Shown here in pieces: positions 54,801 to 64,000 of a stretch of 64,000 nucleotides of DNA; the first letter of the stretch is position 1; the number at the start of each line of letters is the position of its first letter. The DNA is taken from NCBI GenBank assembly GCA_905221605.1, contig CAJNDS010000188.1, positions 1 to 64,000 on the forward strand, in the 5' to 3' direction. This DNA is from Symbiodinium natans. Its lineage: Eukaryota; Sar; Dinophyceae; Suessiales; Symbiodiniaceae. The notes beneath the pieces are model-generated. The model did no database searches, was not told where the DNA came from, and worked only from the letters and a program-made list of their open reading frames with translations. The position numbers were made by a program, and so were the translations under genes.

Positions 54801-56726
54801 AGGCAGCTCATGTTTGATGCATGCTGTCTTATGGGTGAACCTGTGCTGCCTTCACCTCCTGCAACTGAGGTTGTGCCACATTCGTGGTGGCTTGGCAGAA
54901 GACGTGTGAAGAGTCAGTGTCCTGATCAGGCCGTTGACACAGTTGCACGTCTGATGACAATTGCATGTAGTGGAATGTTCAAGGATGGTCCTGCCTCAAA
55001 GCCGGAGGATAAAATGGCGCCCATTGTGATCTCGGGGTTGGGGTTGGAACGGCTTACTTTGGCCAGGAGCCAGTGTTGTGGGCATGGGTCCAAGGCTGGT
55101 TGCTGCTAATTATTCCTGCTACACTTTGAACGGAGCAGAGTGTCGCAATCTCAGTCTCCTAGTGGGCACTGGTGGCGGTTTTGTATTGCCAGCAATCCAT
55201 CCACTGCTCAGCTCCTACATCACAGCAGGTGACGAAGTAAGCCTTCTGAGCACAAAAACTGGCCCCTATCGACGCCTCAAACGCATGAAATCCTCAAGCC
55301 TGATGCCATGAGCTCCCTACCCGTCAGCTCGAAGCCTCAGCCATGCATTCTTTCAGAAAGCATCCTGAAATCCCCTTATACGCCTAAACCGAATGCGAAA
55401 GCATCTACCGTCTACAGTGTGTTCGCTGTGTAACTTCGGGGTTAGGGTTTGGTCTCGGTTTAGACTTGGCCTACTTGGCCTAAGGCAAGATGAGGAAGAA
55501 GGTGTGGTGCAACCAGGGCGACATCGTCCTGGTTTCCCTTCGCGACTTTCAGGAGTCGGGCAATTGGGTGGGCTTACATGAGAATGCGAGAAAGAGCGCG
55601 AGGCCACTGCAGCTCCGAATCGGAACCCCCAAAATTAAGCCTCTTCGTTCCACTGTTCCTCTTAGACCTGGAAATTCCAGGCCTCGAAGCTTTCGGAACA
55701 CATGGGAAAGCAAGAAAACAGGCTTCGAGCGGCGGATGTCCCCCTAAAACCTGAGTTCTGACAGCTTCTTCCTGAGAGTTTTTTCAGAGGACGAGAAGGG
55801 CGACATCATCACCAAGTACACGGCCGAGGAGGCACGCAGCTTGAAGAACTACGGCGAACTGCCGGAGAACGTGGCTCGGCATTCTGTCTGTCAAAGGGGC
55901 TACGCAACGAATGTTTACCGATCCCCCGGTATAGCAGCGCGCAGGTTTGTTTTTTGCGAAAATGTCTGCAGAGTTTGGGGGGCTGTGGATGGTGGGCTGC
56001 AAGGGCAAAAGCTCCAGACCAATTTTTTGTTGGTGCATTTCCTGGATTGTTGGTTCGAACAAAGCGTGCACCGCATAGAGTGTCTTGCAATGTTCCACCC
56101 TCTTTATTTATTGTGTCCCCTCCCCAAACAGTTGCACCTGGTTTTGCACGGCTGCTTGCGGAGCCTGCAGTGCTCGAAGAAACTGGATGGGGGGGAATGG
56201 GCTGTGGGACTCGGAAGAGCAAAGGCTGCTGTCAAAACCCGGACGCACAGATTTCTGCTCGAGTAGGCGGGTGCAACCAAAACGGCCCCTGCCGGTTTCA
56301 CATACAAAACGCTTGTGCAGCACATGCCCGGAAGACTACATGCAGATTCAAGGTAGGGCCACACACAAATCTGTTTGGGCGCACCTCTGCGAATCATGGA
56401 TTCGCACAGGTCAGGAGGATAGTATCCTTGGCAGTTCTCATGCATTCGCTTGGGGCAGAGTTGCCCTCCCCCTTGCCACTTGATGCATAAAATCGTGCCG
56501 CATGCCCTCGTATTGACTACTAGGCGCTGCTCCCACAAACGAACATGTTTCTCTCCTAGACGCCTATCTACAATCTCATCTCTATCCCTATCCCGAAGCC
56601 CGCAACCGTAGTTGTCGTCTTTTTTCTACACCCGGCTGTTAACGCGAAGATCTTTCTCAGGTGAAAATCAATGAGACCGACATCGGTGATGGTGATGATA
56701 GCGAAGACGGCGTCGAGTTCGATGAG
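51802..56726 (+). CDS. eIF1A: Eukaryotic translation initiation factor 1A (eIF1A), split gene
   Basis: eIF1A binds the 40S A site and, with eIF1, controls scanning and start-codon choice. The exons I assign are 51802-51846 ([15 protein letters not shown]), 52692-52742 ([11 protein letters not shown]), 53641 to about 53725 ([18 protein letters not shown], then DGVKRLRTC), 55485-55552 ([19 protein letters not shown] then RDFQ), 55790-55870 ([20 protein letters not shown] then YGELPEN) and 56661 to about 56726 ([20 protein letters not shown]). Together they cover the basic N-terminal tail, the OB fold and the start of the acidic C-terminal tail, in family order. The two or three residues between RTC and GK (expected IR) and the last residues were not located. 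The start ATG follows a 51.66-51.72 kb TTTAGGG array. Donors appear to be GC (exon 1), GT (exons 2 and 5), GA (exon 4) and possibly GC (exon 6). Introns are about 845, 898, 1,760, 237 and 790 bp. Confidence 0.93.
51864..51896 (+). repeat. TTTAGGG/TTTTGGG patch at the start of eIF1A intron 1
   Basis: GGTTTAGGGTTTTGGG and further units begin about 17 bp after the proposed exon 1 donor. Confidence 0.8.
52548..52603 (+). mobile_element. MITE-like element, family A, copy 8, truncated, in eIF1A intron 1
   Basis: GGGGGTTTACGAAAATAAG and AAATAGTAGG match the left half of family A. The right half is replaced by a TTCAGGG/TTTAGGG array. Confidence 0.75.
52604..52676 (+). repeat. Telomere-like array, TTCAGGG then TTTAGGG, in eIF1A intron 1
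   Basis: About ten units, alternating TTCAGGG and TTTAGGG before settling into TTTAGGG. It ends 15 bp before the proposed exon 2 acceptor. Confidence 0.95.
52767..52881. mobile_element. MITE-like element, family C, copy 2, in eIF1A intron 2
   Basis: Ends TTGCTTAAGAACCCCCC and GGGGTTCTTAAGCAA with the same TAATCCCTAGATGACCCTTA centre as copy 1. It starts 24 bp after the exon 2 donor. Confidence 0.88.
52940..52962 (+). repeat. Short telomere-like array (TTTAGGG)3 in eIF1A intron 2
   Basis: Three units. Confidence 0.9.
53604..53633 (-). repeat. Telomere-like array (CCCTAAA)n at the end of eIF1A intron 2
   Basis: About four units (one CCCTCAA), ending 7-8 bp before the acceptor AG of exon 3. 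Confidence 0.92.
53726..53749 (+). repeat. Short telomere-like array at the start of eIF1A intron 3
   Basis: TTTAGGGTTTAGGGTGTAGGG directly abuts the last recognisable eIF1A codons of exon 3. Confidence 0.88.
54062..54073 (+). other. 12-base match to the 3' end of the dinoflagellate spliced leader
   Basis: TTTTGGCTCAAG equals the last 12 bases of the canonical dinoflagellate spliced leader as I recall it. Bases further upstream do not match. It lies inside eIF1A intron 3. It could be a relic from a retroposed trans-spliced mRNA or chance. Confidence 0.25.
54711..54726. repeat. (GA)n microsatellite
   Basis: GAGAGAGAGAGAGAGA. Confidence 0.8.
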
Positions 56727-58011
56727 GCAGCCGCTGCTTCCTGCATCATGTGGAGAATATTACGTGGCAATCGCAGGTTTTGTGGCGTTTGGAGTGTGCT
56801 CAGACCCTTGACCCTAAGCGCGTTCAGGGTCGCTGTGCAAAGGGCAGAAAACTTTTGTAAGCATGGGGTTTCTTGGCATGTGTAGTGCTCCTTGTTAGGT
56901 TGGAAGAGTGGACCAGACGAGTCTTGACAGGGCCGATGCTGTGGCAACATGTCCCACCAAGAAACTTCTTGCATCACCGGGTCGTTGAACACTGGAGCAT
57001 TGTGGAGCACGTGGCTTCAAACCTGCAGCATTGCACCCTGCAGCATTCTCGACATGCACTAAAGATGTCTTGGGCCACGGTGATCTCCCCGATAGGCGGC
57101 TGGCGTTGACGTGGACAACATCTGAATGCCATGGCCGCGATGCTCCTGCATCCTGTGGCGCTGAGAGCTCCCGTCAGCCCTTCTGCGCTTCTTGCTGCGT
57201 AGGTTTTGGTCCTTGCGGTATACACGGTATGGAGACGGTCTTCAGATGCGCGCATTCCTTTCTGTAGGCGCTGCCCCGCATGGGGCATGCAGGGGTGGCC
57301 AAGAATGGACTGCCGCAACAATCAGGAATGAAAACGTGTTTCAGCTGCTTGCAGCCGCAGCCTCTACATATAACATATATATATATATATATATATCGTG
57401 CAGAGCTTTTTGCAATCCCCAAGGACAGGGCCACACCTGACCAGACTCACCAGCCAGCTTTCGCCACCAATCGAATGAGATTGCAGTCGGTTGCTCCAGG
57501 CACCCATCTCAAGTACAGCCTCTTCCAACAGAGGGAGTTTGCTTCGCAAGGAATCGCTGACTCGCCTTTGTTACGAGATGTGGGCCTATACACGGGATGA
57601 TGTCCTAGGCGTGTATTATCGTGTATTATGTCTGCTTACCTCCTGAAAATTCATGCTCTTCATAGTGTTAGCTGCATGCAGATTCATCGCAATCTTTAAC
57701 ATGCAATGAGTCATGTATGTGACGATTTTCGGACATCAAGCCTGAACGTTCACACAGACGACGGCTGCTTGCATTGCTCCCATGCCCGCAAAACCATGTC
57801 GACCCCACGCAGTCTAGATTTATAGTCACTGGGGCTCTAGTCGGCGTTTGTTAGCCAAAATACCTTTGAGATTCTGTAATGCTCGTCTTCGCGGTAGCGT
57901 GCCACATGTCAGCATTATTGACATTTCGCACTCCTTGACATGTCACCTTGGGTAAATGGGAACCTCACCCCGCTCGAAACCTGTACCTTTGTTCCGGACC
58001 CGAAATTCCCG
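56727..58011. other. Downstream of eIF1A, last exon not located
   Basis: The remaining acidic tail of eIF1A should lie downstream, but no exon was identified with confidence. A (TA)n run lies at about 57367-57396. Confidence 0.4.
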
Positions 58012-58059
58012 AAACCCTAAACCCTAAACCCTAAACCCTAGCCCTAAACCCTAAACCAT
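58012..58059 (-). repeat. Telomere-like array (CCCTAAA)n
   Basis: About six units, one of them shortened to CCCTAG. Confidence 0.93.
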
Positions 58060-58519
58060 AGGAGGAGGGCCATCCTTGCGGGCTTTGGCTGCTCTTTCTG
58101 CGAGAACCTCTTTCCGATTTGCAGCCTGTTCCAGCGTGATCCCTGATAGGCAGCCTGCAAGCAATTCAAGCTGAGCCCCCAACATTGGCGAGATGTTGAC
58201 TTTGGTCGAACTGTAGAATGTACACTTTTTGAATATAATCACTATAGCCCGTCCAGTTCGACTTGGCACTCGCACGAAAACAGGCCTCCCCTGCTTCGGA
58301 TCATGCCTGGCGCAGCGCACCCTGAACCCTGAAACCCAAAGCCTGCGCCGAAGTCCCTGAAGCCATGAACACCCCTAGAAGCTCTTGAACCTGTGCCCCT
58401 TGAATTGGAGAGAATGCCTGGGCGCCATGGTTTCTGGGCGCTCCAAGCAGATGGCGAAGTCTCACAAGACGAGGAGGCCGCGGGCTTTGGTAAGGCGATC
58501 CACGCATTGTAAGCACCTG

Positions 58520-58548
58520 AAGGGTTTAGGGTTTAGGGTTTAGGGTTC
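58520..58548 (+). repeat. Telomere-like array (TTTAGGG)4
   Basis: Four units. Confidence 0.93.
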
Positions 58549-58831
58549 GGGGATTGGGTCTTCGCGTTGAGGTTGCTTGCTGACTTTCTGTTTTGGATGC
58601 ACTTACTTTCTAGCATGTAAACGATGCAGTTGTCATCGTGCCAGCTGACTTACAGAGTCTGGGTTCAAAAAGGGTTCGGGGCTCGCGGTGTTGGGGTTTG
58701 GGGTTCCGGCCCCGCAATAAGAAGACAACAGCCCTCCCCGAGAGCCGGTTCTCTCAAGAACCACTTCTGGGGCCCCCGCACAGATGTTGAATCACTCTGG
58801 AGCTTAGGGAGCCTAGTTCAAGCCTGGTAAA

Positions 58832-58940
58832 GGGGGTTTACGAAAATAAGGGAACCCTTACAGTATATAGACCCCAAGTAGTAGGATCCCGCTATAATTA
58901 TAGGACCCCAAAAAGGTACCCCCTACTGTCGGAAACCCCC
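58832..58940 (+). mobile_element. MITE-like element, family A, copy 9 (well preserved)
   Basis: Begins GGGGGTTTACGAAAATAAGG and ends CTGTCGGAAACCCCC. The internal CAAGTAGTAGGATCCCGC and AAAAAGGTACCCCC are intact. This is the best copy to define the family. Confidence 0.85.
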
Positions 58941-59929
58941 ATATGAGGGTTCAGACTAGCCTGCAAGATGCTGCTGCAAGCAAATTCTCCAAGTCTTCTC
59001 CGAAAGTCCGCCGCGGATCCTCGCAGCCCAGGCGGAGTGTGCATACGGCGTGGAGAACTCCAGTCCCCAGCCTAAGACTTCGACATTTCGCATGGGTTAA
59101 TTAATTGCAAGCCAAAACGCACCTGCCTTGGCGTTTGGATCCAAAGAGGTTTCTTCTACCTTTTGATCTCCGGAAGCACGTGAGTTCTGAGGAGTTACTG
59201 GCGAGTCTGTTGGGCTCTTGCAGCGTAGCATGGTCCGGCAGCGGATCAGCATCGGGGAGACAGCTGTCGGACTGAGCAACTAGGTACGTATCTCTTTTGG
59301 CGTTGAAAATTCCAGGTAGAAGCTCCGCCTTCCAATCTCAATCTTGTTCGTCTCTCTTTGCAGCCTCACTCTCTCTTTCTCCCGGGCTCGCTCCCTCCCT
59401 TCCTCTCCCTCGGTATGTCTCAGCATGTATTTGCACATTATCATGTAAGGTATCAGCTAATCTTGGGCACGCTCAAAGTCCAAGCCTGTCCTTCCATGTC
59501 ATGGACCATCATTTGCCGAATTTTCACGATGCCGACCCAGCATCTCATTGGACAGACGCCACTGAAAAACGACTGCCTCAGGGCCTGTCACCCAAGAGAC
59601 CTTCGACACTGTTCACAGCTTCCGGTCCGTTTGCACGCGATTGCAGTTCTGCAGGTGCACCGTCCGCACAGGACGAGGAGCTGTTCCTCGAGGACAGACT
59701 CGTCATGTCGGCTGCTTTGCCATAGAACAATCAAAATCACAGAGTCCACAAGCCTCTGCCCTGGGACGTGACAATGAATTGACGATGGACGAGAGGATGT
59801 TGTTACCCGGAGACTCGCATGGGAACTTGTTCATGCCCTAGGTCGGGCCTGTAGGTACCTTGAGTGCTGGCGTCGGTATGCCTGATACCAATCCGTGAGG
59901 CCGAATGCGCAAAAAGGTACTTGTAACTA

Positions 59930-60000
59930 CTGGATGAAGTTACCGCCAGCAACCAAAGTTTCGAGGAGGGAGAGTACAACGAGGCCCTCGATGACGACGT
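59930..60000 (+). CDS. Candidate acidic exon, unknown gene
   Basis: In one frame the sequence reads SFEEGEYNEALDDDVAAS. A possible exon, 59966-59998, is bounded by CGAG and a GT donor. Its acidic nature would suit the missing eIF1A C-terminal tail, but it lies 3.2 kb beyond exon 6 and the link is speculative. Confidence 0.2.
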
Positions 60001-60279
60001 GGCTGCCAGCGACCAGCTACCGACCAGGCATACTTGCACTCATCATACAGGTCTGTACCCAGTTCATGTGGCACCTGCTTGCCCCGAACACGACGTACTG
60101 TATTTGCCATGCTTTGTCTTGTGCAGCGACACGTCGCATTACTATCCGCCAAGAAGTATACTTTCGCGCAGACAAGGTGTTGAGGGAAGTTGTGGTGGTT
60201 CAATCAGCTTGGCCCCTGTTTTTCAAATCGATGGGTTCCATCCTCACTCGTTTTCGACATTCTACATACATCTTTCAGG

Positions 60280-60390
60280 CAATGGTGCTATCGTGCGTTT
60301 GGAACTCATAATGAGGACAACTTCCTACGGCTCTTGCGGAAACACACTTACACGAGGAGTTTGCGCCAACATGCGCGGACAATAATAGTC
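60280..60390 (+). CDS. Candidate coding exon, unknown protein
   Basis: After a T-rich tract and CTTTCAG (a good acceptor), one frame reads WCYRAFGTHNEDNFLRLLRK and on through a basic stretch to a stop near 60397. No family is recognised. Confidence 0.22.
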
Positions 60391-61425
60391 CTTTGCTGAA
60401 GCATTACCAGTAGCAGAGGCACCCCGGTTGAAAAGTCGCAAGTTTGCGCAGCTATTGCTAGCAGGCCGGCATGCGCACGTGTAGAAGCGGCTCTGCTGTT
60501 TTGCTTTAATCAGTTTGCTGCAACGGCCTTCCAATGCCTGACGAGCGATGGGGCCTGAATTCTGTAAAGGGTATTCCAGTCTGTTATTTCATGAGCACCT
60601 CTGCATCGCTGGACAGCATACCAGGTAATTACTCCAGGTTCTTTCCATCCTTACCATGAAGCACAGCCTACCATGAAGCACAGCCTATGGGGCAGGTGTG
60701 GACACATCCATGGTTTTTGTTCCCAACTTGCTTCAGAAGCAGGCGTTTTCAACCCCAAGCTCCTGACCACTCCGCGGTACTCTGTTTGCCTCACCCTGCT
60801 ACCGTTAGCCACGATGCCCCGGTGCTGCCAGCAGGCTGTCAGGAAAAGAGATCACGATTTATCGTGAGGAGCGTGGCGTGCCCCTGGGCTGCAAACATCT
60901 GGGAAGGTACACAAGGGGTACTGGTACGGTGGACTCGGTGGTGTTTGTTTTTGAGGCCCTCCTGACTTGCATGTGCTCGCACACCCAGTCCTCGGCAGCA
61001 TGGCGACTCCCAATCCCAGACCCAAGGAGCTTTATTGCAAGCCCGAGTGACCTCAGTCTCAGCACTCATGGTAGAACTTGTTCGTTAGGCCAGATTTACG
61101 TGTAATGCATATCGCAAGTGCTGAAACCTGGTCATAGGCTGGCCAGCCCACAAAACCGACCAACGCAGCCCGACCTGTGGGTGTGGCATGTTCGACGCAT
61201 TGTTTGGAGGCCTTGTGCGCACGGGCAGGACCCAACAGTACCTCGACTCTGGAAACATCAGTTAACGCGCGAAGACTTGTTCCTTCGATTGTTTGCCAAC
61301 ATGGGATGTGGGTGAATGCCTGCTTGAGGTCCTTAAACCGAGGCACCATACAAGTAGCGTTGAACGAGATGTTGCATAGAAGGTGCCACAGGTCGGCCAC
61401 TTAGGTCCTGTATGGTACTATCTGC

Positions 61426-61731
61426 TTGGTGTACTTTAAGGCGAAAATCCGGCAGCACGATCCGAAGTTTCAGTCGGTGCTCAGGTCTCTCAACTGTCTG
61501 TCCGGTGGAGATGTGCATGACGCTGAACAGACACGGGGATGCATGGAAAGGCTTTTCGCGGTGGAGCTATGTCACACTATGAATGAAATTAGTGAGCTAT
61601 TCGATCTTAAGATGATGAAGACATGGTATGCTTTATGCTTAAGAGGTTCGAATTATGGACTTGGCTTGACAATGATCTCATGCAGTCAAAGATGCATCAG
61701 CGGGCATCGTCTTCAAGCGTATGTGTCCTGA
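61426..61731 (+). CDS. Candidate coding exon, unknown protein
   Basis: An open frame of about 100 codons, with FKAKIRQHDPKFQSVLRSLN and CHTMNEISELFDLKMMKTW, has amphipathic, protein-like composition and ends in TGA. The limits and family are unknown. Confidence 0.25.
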   Translation: MVYFKAKIRQHDPKFQSVLRSLNCLSGGDVHDAEQTRGCMERLFAVELCHTMNEISELFDLKMMKTWYALCLRGSNYGLGLTMISCSQRCISGHRLQAYVS

Positions 61732-62900
61732 AAAAGGGTTCAAGATAAAGCCTAGACGATCCAAAATTGATTCCTGGAGCACTTGGGCATCCACAACCAC
61801 AGGAGCTGACCTACTAGTCTCTGAGTTCGCGATGCGATAGTTCACACGACCCGATTGGGATCGTTACAGCCGCAGGGCGTGCAGCCTGGTGCATGAGCAG
61901 GAATTAGGCCTCTAGCTTACACATTCGGTCTCATAAAGGGTCGACAGCGAAGGGCCAGAACCCATACCAAAAAACATCGGCAATGGCTATGAAACTTTTC
62001 CTGGGGCGTCCCCAAGCCTCCAGCCCTCCACCCTGAGGTCCTCAAGCCAGAAGCTTTGAGCCTCTTAAGCTCCCGTAGGAATTTGTTTCGTGTAAAAGCT
62101 CCCAGGGGAATTTCCAAATCAACATATTTAATGTTAGTAGAGGCTTAATTAAGCACAGTCACCATAAGCTGTGAGAAGGACCCCACCAGTCCTGCGATTC
62201 GCCGACCTTCGCAGCTTTGGCATTGCCACGGATTTGATCGCGTCCTGCGCGCGTCACCTGGCCCCAGCTTGTGGCGTGTTTTTATATTGTTATGTTTTCT
62301 CATGTTTTGTTTGCTGAGCTTAATTGTATTTATAAGTTAATTCACACGAAGCCCTGGCCAGTTCAGCTGGGGTTTGGCGTCGAGAGTTTGATGCTACGTA
62401 TGGGCTACGACGAGCCCGTTAACGGGCTGGATTTTGGGGGCTGCTGGGCACGCGAATAGCAGGATGTCTCAGGACGAAGTTCGCCCAAGTTTATCCAAAC
62501 ATTGATATTCTCAGGTGTTGTTGGGCGTCTGCTGCTGTTGCGACGTCCAGAGAGTAGAAGTTACACGGCCCAGGGGCAGAATATGCCCTGTTGTTGGGGT
62601 ACTCGAGCCAGCTTGCGCGGGTTGTCTTGAGTTGCTGGTAACAGAAGAACACAGAAAGCCGAAAAGAAGTGATGCAATGATTCAAGTCAATATGCATCAT
62701 ACCATGTCGACTACTGGGCGCATTCGTTTTTCCGTATCTCACTTGGGAATGTCTGAAGATGCAGAGTATGCGGTTCGAGCTGTCTGACCACTTCAAGACA
62801 CAAGATGCTGCAAGGCCAGACAGCTTTCGGGAAGTTATCTTCATGTGGTATCACTGTGCATAATTTCAGGAGTCGTGTGGCCGACATACTAGCTTACTGC

Positions 62901-62901
<1 letters not shown>

Positions 62902-62931
<30 letters not shown>

Positions 62932-62985
62932 CACAGAGAGAGAGAGAGAGGGAGAGGGAGAGGGAGAGGGAGAGAGAGAGAGAGC
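62902..62985 (+). repeat. (GA)n / (GGGAGA)n microsatellite
   Basis: Eighty-odd bases of GA repeats with an ACAC interruption and GGGAGA units at the right. ORFs across it are artefacts. Confidence 0.95.
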
Positions 62986-63318
62986 TCCAATTTGAGAGCC
63001 GAACCACAGCGAGTCCGTCCACCCAACAGGGTCTCTGCATTGTCTCTGATCTTGGTGCTTGCTGGCCTTGCTCAGCCGAGGCTGTGCCGGCGGATCCCCT
63101 TTCACTACCGCAATCCAAGCCGAGCTCCCTGGACTTCCATGACCCAAGAAGCCCGCGACGGTTTTTATTCCCGACTTCAGGGGTTCTTCCATAGATGTGT
63201 GGGATGCTGTCTGGCCTCCCCTTTTGGCCGCCTAGCACGATTCATTTTGCATCTTGGTCTGGTGCACATCCATCTTCTGATTAGCAAGGGGGTGAGGCGG
63301 GGGTGGGGGGTGGGGGCA

Positions 63319-63360
63319 CCCCAAACCCTAAACCCTAAACGGCCCTAAATCCCTAAACCC
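63319..63360 (-). repeat. Telomere-like array, short and degenerate
   Basis: Two canonical CCCTAAA units and further partial units around CGGCCCTAAAT. Confidence 0.85.
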
Positions 63361-64000
63361 ACAACTGATGAGGGGGAAGCTTTCCAGGTGCTGGGGTCAG
63401 CTGCTGCGCCTTCGGGGCGGTGCAGGCGCACGCCCAAAGATTTCTTTGAAGGTTTTTTTGTTTTAAACTGTAGGCTTTTGAAACGGCTTTTGTTCGTTCT
63501 AAATTTGTGATTCGTTTGTGTAGCAATGAGGCGCTGGCTTGCGGCTTGAAGTGCTTCAGCTCAGCATTGGGGGTTTAAAACCTGCGGACTCACGATGGCC
63601 CTGCAAAACCTCACAGTATGGCTGCGTGTTTCGTCGGCTCCTTTGCCCCTACCTGAGCAATACCGGCAAGAATAGGCTCAAAATGCTTGCTATAGTTAAA
63701 TGGTGATTGTCGTATACATTTCTGCCATTCTCTGTTTGTCTTATTCATATCATATGATACGGCTTTATGAGTATATTAATATGTTATCACCTTTTCAATA
63801 TAACATCATCATATTTATATTCTATGTTCGATTGAATTTTTGCATGATTATTTTATTAAACTATTGTCTTACTAGCACATGCGCATATTTTTCGGTTGCC
63901 ATGTTTAATTATTGCGACTTGTACATTTTTTCTATGCTGTCATACAATATTTTGTTTTGTTTGTTATATATAAAGATATAAGTTGTTAATGTTAATATTT
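63361..64000. other. No gene; strongly AT-rich at the window end
   Basis: From about 63690 the base composition turns very AT-rich. The 93-codon Tyr/Ile/Leu-rich frame at 63700-63981 reflects composition. Confidence 0.4.

Noticed and set aside
59966-59998. Assignment of the acidic EGEYNEALDD exon to the eIF1A tail
   Set aside because: It is 3.2 kb away with no bridging evidence, so it is listed only as an unassigned candidate exon.

Overview
The window looks like a gene-poor stretch of a dinoflagellate nuclear chromosome. I infer this from four things: exons only tens of bases long; apparent GC and GA splice donors beside the normal GT; a dinoflagellate-style non-LTR retrotransposon; and dozens of short interstitial arrays of the plant/alveolate telomere unit TTTAGGG (CCCTAAA on the other strand). 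Other protists with this telomere unit are not excluded. No bacterial operon, CRISPR array, rRNA or tRNA gene was recognised.

Layout: 0.8-1.5 kb, a minus-strand ORF ending in a C2HC zinc-finger-like motif. 1.75-7.1 kb, a block of satellites: a 50/51-bp minisatellite, a mirrored AAACCATT array, TTATCATAATTATGATAA palindromes, a poly-G/CCCCTCCAG tract, and a mirrored ~241-bp higher-order repeat of GATTTAAAC modules. 7.4-8.2 kb, a candidate minus-strand gene fragment with a zinc-ribbon-like motif. 8.3-36.7 kb, mostly non-coding DNA with many telomere-like arrays and several families of ~85-130 bp inverted-repeat elements (MITE-like, called A to D here). An 826-bp CA-rich satellite lies at 29.3-30.1 kb.

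From 36.7 to 50.0 kb the telomere-like arrays are absent. This block holds an AT-rich segment, a GC-rich island bordered by CCAGAATTCCAG clusters, a plus-strand protein-disulfide-isomerase-type gene in tiny exons (41.07-42.01 kb), and a minus-strand LINE (about 43.95-48 kb). The LINE's ORF1 and ORF2 share one reading frame and are separated by a single TAG.

From 50 kb the arrays return. A plus-strand translation initiation factor eIF1A gene spans 51.8-56.7 kb in at least six short exons; its introns carry telomere-like arrays and inverted-repeat elements, in places within 10-20 bp of the splice sites. The remainder to 64 kb holds scattered exon-like ORFs of unknown identity and simple repeats.

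The two recognised genes are housekeeping genes (translation initiation and protein folding) with no sign of being linked in function. The main biological interest is the genome architecture: microexons, introns apparently built from or invaded by inverted-repeat elements and telomere-like DNA, and the LINE with a stop codon between its two ORFs.
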